DNA from: an uncultured Muribaculaceae bacterium
GTDB lineage: Bacteria; Bacteroidota; Bacteroidia; Bacteroidales; Muribaculaceae
Direction: 5' to 3'
Assembly (NCBI GenBank): GCA_948788915.1
Contig: CAQFOZ010000039.1
Location: 1-22,264 of the forward strand
Length of the DNA stretch: 22,264 bases
Under the pieces are notes generated by a model. That model saw only the letters and a list, made by a program, of their open reading frames with translations, did no database searches and had not been told where the DNA came from. A program made the translations under genes and the position numbers. Each line of letters begins with the position of its first letter. Position 1 is the stretch's first letter. This document shows positions 17,428 through 22,264 of this stretch, one piece after another.

Positions 17428-17508
17428 ATGAAAGCAGTAATTCCCCGAATAATAATTTTCATAATCACCGTAATCCCTATAGGATGCAATTCCAACCCAT
17501 TTCAGTAA
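17428..17508 (+). pseudogene. Truncated copy of the transglutaminase-like lipoprotein 5' end
   Basis: A 26-codon frame starts ATG AAA GCA GTA and encodes a signal peptide with lipobox PIGC (Cys20), then NSNPFQ and a stop. Its first ~65 nt are almost identical to the start of the 638-residue lipoprotein gene at 19258 (KAVIPRIIIFIITVIPIGCNSN shared; one ATA/ATC change, and two codons missing after the ATG). After the break, a short ATTATGCATT phrase shared with the full gene follows, then array D begins. This is a deletion remnant. A tiny functional lipoprotein cannot be excluded, but the near identity to the neighbour argues for a broken duplicate. Confidence 0.8.
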
Positions 17509-17529
17509 TTATGCATTCTACATTCTCAT

Positions 17530-17612
17530 TACCCGACGGTTGGGAATGCGACTTGTCCCCAAGTCGCGCAGAATCCCTTGCGCAATATGCACTGATGCAT
17601 TATTACGGATTT
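17530..17612 (+). repeat. Hairpin array D (single H1) plus leader DNA
   Basis: Short array: the phrase ACCCGACGGTTGGGAAT, H1 at 17548-17567 (GCGACTTG-TCCC-CAAGTCGC), and the leader DNA GCAATATGCACTGATGCATT at 17582-17601. The same order (H1 then leader DNA then CCTCCGC phrase then AT-rich promoter) precedes peptide 1, so this forms the 5' part of a duplicated cassette. Confidence 0.8.
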
Positions 17613-17717
17613 CGTTAAGAACTATAAGAGATTGGTACATCCTCCGCAACCAAAACTGGGTGAATTGTCTTTAATTTAACAAAAAACAATATCAAAAAAA
17701 TATTTTGTGTCAAAATA

Positions 17718-17748
17718 TTTGAAAAATTAAAAAATTAATTTAAGTTTG
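17718..17748 (+). promoter_or_regulatory. Bacteroidales-type promoter for NVEALA peptide 3
   Basis: TTTG at 17718-17721, 19 nt, then TAAGTTTG at 17741-17748, a perfect -33/-7 match that ends 29 nt before the ATG. The distance to the ATG is the same as for peptide 1. Confidence 0.78.
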
Positions 17749-17777
17749 CTATTATTTATTAATAAATTTAATTGTTT

Positions 17778-18026
17778 ATGAAAACTAAAAGATTTTACAT
17801 TATCGGTGCTGTATTATTAGCGGCTATGGGAACATTTGCTTACCAAAATCATGGTGATACAAAAAAATCGGATTTAGCGATAGAAAATATAGAGGCTTTG
17901 TCAGGTGGAGAAGGTGGCAGTGGTGCAACAGTAGTAAATTGTTTACCTATGCCGGGTGCAACTTGTATTGTTATGAATGGGAATGGAGATGTTGTATATA
18001 TTGGTCGAGATCAATATGCTGGATAA
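17778..18026 (+). CDS. NVEALA-type small secreted peptide 3
   Basis: 82 residues from the ATG at 17778; a TTG two codons upstream is not needed, and peptide 1 begins with the same MKTKRFYIIGAVLLA. The leader has a basic start and a hydrophobic segment (about 7-22), then IENIEALSGGEGGSG (35-49), the family signature with a Gly-rich continuation. The core has two cysteines (55, 63) in NCLPMPGATC and ends GDVVYIGRDQYAG. Core and leader contrast strongly: leader nearly the same as peptide 1, core unrelated in sequence and Cys count. The stop is three bases before the ATG of lipoprotein 4, so the two are tightly coupled. A GG pair in the signature could suggest double-glycine-type cleavage, but no ABC peptidase gene is seen here. 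Confidence 0.85.
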   Translation: MKTKRFYIIGAVLLAAMGTFAYQNHGDTKKSDLAIENIEALSGGEGGSGATVVNCLPMPGATCIVMNGNGDVVYIGRDQYAG

Positions 18027-18029
18027 AGA

Positions 18030-19067
18030 ATGTCGAAAATAAGGCTTATTATATTATTTTCTGTAGTTGCCGGATGTTTAGCATCTTGTAACAGAACAGG
18101 GAAGAATCAAAATTCCGTGCCAGAATATGATTTAGAATCTACTTCAATTGCAGAAATAGATTCAGAAACGATATCTATGCCCGGAGATTTAATACTAAAT
18201 GGAAATAGATTAATTGTTAGCAACATAACAAAATCTGAAGATGCTCTGAATGTGTTTGATTTAAATGGCAATTTATTGCAGTCCGGAATTAAATACGGTC
18301 AGGGACCTCAGGAGATTCTTGATATTGCAAGCCTCCACTTTACAGATGGAGTTCTTCACTTATATGATCAAAATAAAGGTGTAATCTATAAAGTTGATAC
18401 AGTTGGGGAATTGAAAATAACACCAGCAGTAGAAGGTGTTATTTTCCAGAATGATGCAATCTCAATTCCTCCGTATGTGCTGAAAGCCGCTATTGCATTT
18501 AATAATAATATCTCTTACTATCTTACAATGGGAAATGGAGAGATTTGCGACAGTTTGTCATATTTCCCACCAGCACCAGAAAATGTTGATCCGGCCACAC
18601 ATGCCTTGGCTTGTACAGGATATTTGGCAATAAATAAAGAGGGTAATGTTTTTATGCGGGCAATTGTATATGATGGAAGTGTAGATTTTTTCAGTATTAA
18701 AGATGGCAAGTTAAAACATATAAACCGTTACGAGATATTTCCGATGGAATATTCAGCCAAGGCGTTGCCAAATGGACGTAGTGTGCCTGTTCCAAGTGAT
18801 GATTCAAGAAGCGGATTTGTTTACACAGCAGCTTCAGATAATTATTTCTATGCGTCATTCTCTAATGAAAAAGCTTTGGATAATCCCTACGGGGCTGCTA
18901 ACAAGATCTATAAATTCGATTTAGAAGGAACCCCGGTTGCAATCTATAATCTTGATAAAAGCATTAGGACATTTGATGTAATGCCTGATGACTCCAAAAT
19001 TTATGCATTGGCATTTGATAAAGAAACAGATGAGTCTAGAATAGTTTCTTTTCAAATTACTAAATAG
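18030..19067 (+). CDS. 6-bladed beta-propeller lipoprotein 4 (BF3164-like)
   Basis: 345 residues. The signal segment is followed by lipobox CLASC (Cys20); an earlier AGC at residue 16 is a less likely site. The body starts with blades such as GDLILNGNRLIVSNITKSED and NVFDLNGNLLQSGIKYGQGP, then QEILDIASLHFTDGVLHLYD, with the family G.GP.E motif at about 89-94. It ends with GTPVAIYNLDKSIRTFDVMP and a final strand, complete in length. It is the immediate downstream partner of peptide 3 (3-nt gap). Propellers of this kind sit on the cell envelope in Bacteroidales and have no assigned ligand. A role as receptor or immunity protein for the peptide is inference from pairing alone. A strong hairpin follows at 19119-19160. 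Confidence 0.86.
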   Translation: MSKIRLIILFSVVAGCLASCNRTGKNQNSVPEYDLESTSIAEIDSETISMPGDLILNGNRLIVSNITKSEDALNVFDLNGNLLQSGIKYGQGPQEILDIASLHFTDGVLHLYDQNKGVIYKVDTVGELKITPAVEGVIFQNDAISIPPYVLKAAIAFNNNISYYLTMGNGEICDSLSYFPPAPENVDPATHALACTGYLAINKEGNVFMRAIVYDGSVDFFSIKDGKLKHINRYEIFPMEYSAKALPNGRSVPVPSDDSRSGFVYTAASDNYFYASFSNEKALDNPYGAANKIYKFDLEGTPVAIYNLDKSIRTFDVMPDDSKIYALAFDKETDESRIVSFQITK

Positions 19068-19118
19068 TTTGTCAAATAGTTAGTCCCTGTTAAGATTACA
19101 AAAGAATAATTATGTTAT

Positions 19119-19160
19119 ATATTGCACATTTACTCTAAGTTTGGAGTTTCTGTGCAATAT
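19119..19160 (+). terminator. Intrinsic terminator after propeller lipoprotein 4
   Basis: ATATTGCACA (19119-19128) pairs with TGTGCAATAT (19151-19160). Inside, ACTCTAA (19132-19138) pairs with TTGGAGT (19141-19147) with one G:T pair. The T-rich TTTCATTT follows. It would end the peptide 3 - lipoprotein 4 transcript and separate it from the next gene. Confidence 0.6.
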
Positions 19161-19227
19161 TTTCATTTAGTTATAAATACATTCGTATTCTTTTCTAAAG
19201 CATTCATGCCTTAATTATAATAATCGA

Positions 19228-19235
19228 TATATTTG
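19228..19235 (+). promoter_or_regulatory. Possible -7 element for the transglutaminase-like gene
   Basis: TATATTTG matches TAnnTTTG and lies 22 nt before the ATG at 19258. No TTTG was found at the right distance upstream, so this is a half-match only. Confidence 0.4.
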
Positions 19236-19257
19236 TTATCATAACTGTCAGTTTATT

Positions 19258-21174
19258 ATGTACGCAAAAGCAGTAATTCCCCGAATAATAATTTTCATCA
19301 TCACCGTAATCCCTATAGGATGCAATTCCAACAAAGAGATGCTTGATTATGCATTACAGGAAGCCGGCAATAACACTGCCCAAATTGACAGTTTTTTAAA
19401 CTATTATTCTGATAAAGGCCATCAGGATATTGCAGAGCATCTTGTCTGCGGGATGATCGGAAGATACGGCATGTCGGGTCCCCCGATGGATTCGATAGAA
19501 GCTCTGTACAGATATCTGAATGATGACAACTTCTGGGGATTCCCTTCTGCATTGGGAAAAAAGGGAGACGAGTTCTGCAAAATGCCCTTGAATAAGAGTT
19601 ATGATTTAAAAAGCCTTCCGGCACAATTCCTAATTAACCATACTGATGATGCCCTCAATCAATGGGATAAACGGGATTGGAACAAAGGATTGCCGACTGA
19701 GATTTTTCTTGAGACAGTACTCCCTTATCGCATTGTCGATGAAGAGGCAACCGAATGGCACAAGGCATATCGGGATTATGCACCCGGGTTGGAAGACAGT
19801 TTAAGCAAGGTGTCAAACTCGGTAGAAGCCGCAAGAATAATTTCAAACCGGTTTGGTCCAACCCCGTACCACGGTCGTTTCATTACTCCGCACAGAAGTG
19901 CGTTAAATCTGTTGGAAAAACCTGTAGGCAAGTGTCGCGAGGATTGCGACAGGACAGTATATGCAATGAGGGCATTTGGTGTCCCTGTCACAATAGACAT
20001 GATGATAGTCAATCCTGATTATGGAGGCGGTCATGAATGGAATGTTGTCTATGACAATGAAGACAAAATATTCCGGATGTTCGACAACCAGGACTATCCT
20101 CCGACACGCGACAGCATACATAACGATAAAAGGAGAAAGGGTAAAGTGTACAGAAGCACGTGGAGACCAAATTCAGATAGACTCAAACTATATAAGGACG
20201 CCAAATATGCGACATCCGAATTGTTGGATCCGAGATTGAAAGACGTGACCGAAGAATATTTTGGTAAGAACAAAGTAACAGTACCTCTGTTCAGAAAAAG
20301 CGGTGAAGTATATATAGGATTCTTTCTCGCGTCAGGCATGATGCCGGTTGACATATCAAGAAAAGGAGAAACAACCGCTACATTCGAGAACATAGAGCCG
20401 GACCTGATTTATTTCCCTCTTGAGCCTGAAGGACGCAATAAGTTTGAGCCGGTAGGATATCCGTTCATGATAAACGGAGACAGCGGGCTGCATCAGTTTA
20501 TTCCGGATACTACAAAATTTGTCAGTGCTAAGCTTGTCCGCAAAATGCCTGTCGGGTTCCTTATGGACAGGCGGCAAAAGGTGATTGACGGTTTCAAGGT
20601 GTATGTCGGAAAAACTGAGTCCGGACCATGGACACTGCTGGACTCGCTTTCACATGAGAAATCAAAGACTTTCCATTATATCAGGAACTCATCAGGCATA
20701 AAAGAGAAATATATCAGACTTGTGGCACCGGACAGCCTTACGAAAGAACTGGGGGAGTTTGTCGCATCGTCAGATTCTGGAGGCATCAATGCATTGCCAT
20801 TGTCTATAGTGGGAGAACCAAAGGATATGAGCAAGCGTAAAAAGCTGATAGACGGAGATGTACTGTCAAGATTCCTGTATAAGCCTGAGAACGGAGATAT
20901 GATCCTGAAGGTGGATTCAAAAGAAGATATCGGGGCAATGTACCTGTTGGCCCGTAATGACGACAATTCCGTCAGGCCCGGAGACGAATATGAACTTTTC
21001 TATTTCAGCAGAGATGGATGGAAAAGTCTTGGTAAAAAGACTGCGCGGGGATTTGAACTGGAATATGAAGTGCCTGACAATTCTGTTTTGTGGCTCAGGG
21101 ATCTCACCCGTGGCAAGGAGGAGCAGATCTTTATAATCCGGAACGGCAGACAATTGTTCAATTACGATCTCTGA
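19258..21174 (+). CDS. Transglutaminase-like lipoprotein
   Basis: 638 residues. Signal segment with lipobox PIGC (Cys22). An alpha-helical N-terminal part is followed by a transglutaminase-like core: KPVGKCREDCDRTVYAMRAF with Cys226 as likely nucleophile (Cys230 nearby), GGHEWNVVYD with His259, and FDNQDYPP with Asp276, a plausible Cys-His-Asp triad with normal spacing. The C-terminal part (about 330-638) looks like beta-sandwich domains, with a discoidin-like stretch GFKVYVGKTESGPWTLLDSL and FHYIRNSSGIKEKYIRLV. Transglutaminase-like lipoproteins in Bacteroidales may act as cysteine proteases, peptidases or crosslinkers; the substrate is unknown. Its position next to the secreted-peptide cassettes makes peptide modification or cleavage a testable idea (inference). 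A truncated copy of its 5' end is at 17428. The start ATG gives the full signal peptide; 'MYAK' differs from the copy's 'MK'. Confidence 0.85.
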   Translation: MYAKAVIPRIIIFIITVIPIGCNSNKEMLDYALQEAGNNTAQIDSFLNYYSDKGHQDIAEHLVCGMIGRYGMSGPPMDSIEALYRYLNDDNFWGFPSALGKKGDEFCKMPLNKSYDLKSLPAQFLINHTDDALNQWDKRDWNKGLPTEIFLETVLPYRIVDEEATEWHKAYRDYAPGLEDSLSKVSNSVEAARIISNRFGPTPYHGRFITPHRSALNLLEKPVGKCREDCDRTVYAMRAFGVPVTIDMMIVNPDYGGGHEWNVVYDNEDKIFRMFDNQDYPPTRDSIHNDKRRKGKVYRSTWRPNSDRLKLYKDAKYATSELLDPRLKDVTEEYFGKNKVTVPLFRKSGEVYIGFFLASGMMPVDISRKGETTATFENIEPDLIYFPLEPEGRNKFEPVGYPFMINGDSGLHQFIPDTTKFVSAKLVRKMPVGFLMDRRQKVIDGFKVYVGKTESGPWTLLDSLSHEKSKTFHYIRNSSGIKEKYIRLVAPDSLTKELGEFVASSDSGGINALPLSIVGEPKDMSKRKKLIDGDVLSRFLYKPENGDMILKVDSKEDIGAMYLLARNDDNSVRPGDEYELFYFSRDGWKSLGKKTARGFELEYEVPDNSVLWLRDLTRGKEEQIFIIRNGRQLFNYDL

Positions 21175-21190
21175 ACCCGTTTAAACTCTT

Positions 21191-21239
21191 AGAAACAGTT
21201 TAAATTTGAACACTTAGTTAATAAATTTAAACAGTTTCT
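21191..21239 (+). terminator. Inverted AGAAACAGTTTAAATTT arms after the transglutaminase-like gene
   Basis: AGAAACAGTTTAAATTT (21191-21207) and AAATTTAAACAGTTTCT (21223-21239) form a 17-bp stem with one mismatch and a 15-nt loop, 16 nt after the stop codon. It lacks a T-run but may act as a 3' end. The same arm sequence forms the palindrome at 12397. Confidence 0.5.
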
Positions 21240-21244
21240 AAAAG

Positions 21245-21598
21245 CGTCTCTCCCCGCATCCCACGGTTGGAGCTGCCTCCCCTGCGCGTCTCTGCGTCTG
21301 TACCCTGCGGCCGGGAATTTGTCTTCTCTCCCCGCGTCTATGCCTGTACCCGACGGTTGTTAGGAATGCGACTTGTCCCCAAGTCGCGCAGAATCCCCCA
21401 CTGTCTGTCTCCGGGTGATTATTCCCCCGCCGCGACCGAGCAATCCGTGTGACATCCGCTCCCATCCGCGCCTCCATCCGTCCCTTTCCGTGCCTCCGTC
21501 AAGCGCAACACTGCGCTTGAAATCCGTGATTCTTATATGAAAACCTATTCACTAATCTCCCCGACTCTGTTAGTAGGTTGGTTTGTCCCCAAACCAAC
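21245..21598 (+). repeat. Hairpin array E (H1-H4-H2, H3 absent)
   Basis: Starts with GGAG-CTGC-CTCC (near 21268). H1 is at 21368-21387, H4 at 21500-21519 (loop AACACT as in array C), and H2 at 21577-21598. H3 is missing and H4 comes before H2, so module order differs from arrays A to C. No gene is seen in 21240-21690. Confidence 0.8.
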
Positions 21599-21695
21599 AA
21601 TAAAATCCTCACGTGTAAGACTGACCGGGTCAGATAACACTTCCCGTGATTTTCCGTATTCATCTCACCAGCTATACACATGCATTTCCCATTTT

Positions 21696-21727
21696 AAGTA
21701 AGTATAAAAGATTAAAACGCACTTACT
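21696..21727. repeat. Second copy of the AAGTAAGTATAAAAGATT motif
   Basis: AAGTAAGTATAAAAGATT at 21696-21713 is identical to 10648-10665. AGTAAGT (21697-21703) pairs with ACTTACT (21721-21727), so this copy also sits in a hairpin. A shorter related string, reverse complement of AATAAGTAAGTGTTC, is at 16201-16215. Confidence 0.45.
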
Positions 21728-21737
21728 AAGTAGTTGA

Positions 21738-22070
21738 GATATATTAATGAACATATAAAACGAAGATATTTTGAGTCGATTTTGGCGCGGAACGAAGGAG
21801 CATATACTTATATGTGACTGAACGACAAGGTGAAATATACGAAGAATATTCGATGAGAAAAATAGCAAAAGTCGGCCACTAGGCCGGTTCGCGGTGGCGA
21901 AGCCAATTTTTTGAGTCAAATATGTAAAAAAGATCAAGTTTTATAGTTCAAGATTAAAACAATACATATATCGCTTAATTTTTCTCAGCTACTTATCTTT
22001 TTAATAAATTCATAAATAATACTTAAATCCAAACAAATACAAATGTTGCCTTTTTATAACCGCAACTTCT
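21738..22070. other. AT-rich intergenic DNA with two GC hairpins
   Basis: No convincing gene. Two hairpins stand next to each other: CGGCC-ACTA-GGCCG (21873-21886) and TTCGC-GGTG-GCGAA (21888-21901), followed by a T6 run at 21907-21912 on the + strand, which looks like an intrinsic terminator for + transcripts. The block around 21769-21870 has the feel of an interspersed Bacteroidales repeat or a small RNA, but this cannot be shown here. The minus-strand open frame 21665-21937 has no signal, no domain and odd composition and was not called. Confidence 0.4.
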
Positions 22071-22264
22071 TCATTTCAGCAGCTTTCTATCGTTGTCGCC
22101 GCTTTCCAACACGCTCATCTGATGAATGGCTATTTTGTTCAGTTTTACAAGCCGCTCGCCTTGTGTCATTCCCTGCTCGATGAAAACAGCATTGAGGTTT
22201 TCCATATTTGACAGGCAGATAAGTTCGTTGATAGTGGCATAGTCGCGTATGTTCCCTTTGAGGT
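22071..22264 (-). CDS. C-terminal end of a KilA-N domain protein (partial)
   Basis: Read leftward from the right edge (first whole codon at 22262-22260) to TGA at 22071-22073: 63 residues, including LKGNIRDYATINELICLSNM, ENLNAVFIEQGMTQGERLVK and LNKIAIHQMSVLE. This matches the conserved C-terminal segment I know from Bacteroidales KilA-N domain proteins (about 270-290 residues, DNA-binding domain at the N terminus, phage- or mobile-element-related origin). The KilA-N domain itself lies outside the window, so the assignment rests on the tail. These genes are common in accessory regions of Bacteroides chromosomes. Confidence 0.75.
   Translation of the reverse strand, partial: LKGNIRDYATINELICLSNMENLNAVFIEQGMTQGERLVKLNKIAIHQMSVLESGDNDRKLLK

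Noticed and set aside
17428..17508. A functional 26-residue micro-lipoprotein
   Set aside because: Nearly identical to the start of the gene at 19258 and cut off beside a hairpin array, so a broken duplicate is simpler.
17812..17920. Double-glycine ABC-type leader in peptide 3
   Set aside because: GG is present only in peptide 3; peptides 1 and 2 have GD and DS at this place, and no peptidase-ABC transporter gene is in the window.
9684..21598. CRISPR array
   Set aside because: Repeats are palindromic modules of different types at irregular distances, spaced by similar rather than unique sequence, with no cas genes.
21665..21937. 90-codon minus-strand frame near the right end
   Set aside because: No signal peptide, domain or good start; it crosses two GC hairpins and looks like non-coding DNA.

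Overview
The window looks like a chromosomal accessory region of a gut-type Bacteroidales bacterium (Bacteroides, Phocaeicola, Parabacteroides or a relative). The evidence is the protein families (NVEALA-type small peptides, BF3164-like 6-bladed beta-propeller lipoproteins, a DUF1573-like tail, a KilA-N protein tail), the many Bacteroidales-style lipoboxes, the lack of strong Shine-Dalgarno sites, and several promoters matching the Bacteroidales consensus TTTG - 19/20 nt - TAnnTTTG. No mobile-element enzyme, tRNA, rRNA or CRISPR array was found.

Left part (1-9618, all + strand): the last codons of a DUF1573-like protein, then a tight operon of a lipoprotein membrane-fusion protein, an RND permease, a TolC-family outer membrane channel, a second, different RND permease, and a type I signal peptidase. 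Junctions overlap or are separated by less than 40 nt. One adaptor and one channel for two unlike RND permeases suggests a hetero-RND pump of the MdtBC kind, and the attached signal peptidase suggests that peptide maturation is part of the job.

Middle and right part (9619-21240): an AT-rich cassette region with three small NVEALA-type peptides. Each has a conserved leader ending in NIEALS and a variable Cys-containing core, and each is followed by a propeller lipoprotein (the second lipoprotein is frameshifted). It also holds one orphan propeller lipoprotein, a broken O-antigen-ligase/TPR protein, a transglutaminase-like lipoprotein, and a truncated copy of that lipoprotein's 5' end. Five GC-rich hairpin arrays (A to E) lie between these genes. 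They are built from a few palindromic modules (H1 to H4) in changing combinations, always in the same orientation even where the genes are inverted.

Working model (inference): the region is a diversifying locus for secreted Cys-containing peptides. The leader is constant, the cores and partner lipoproteins vary, and cassettes have been gained, broken and partly deleted by recombination between hairpin arrays and shared upstream leader DNA. The neighbouring RND pair plus signal peptidase is a candidate export and processing machine. The right edge (21600-22264) has AT-rich intergenic DNA with terminator-like hairpins and the C-terminal end of a minus-strand KilA-N domain protein.
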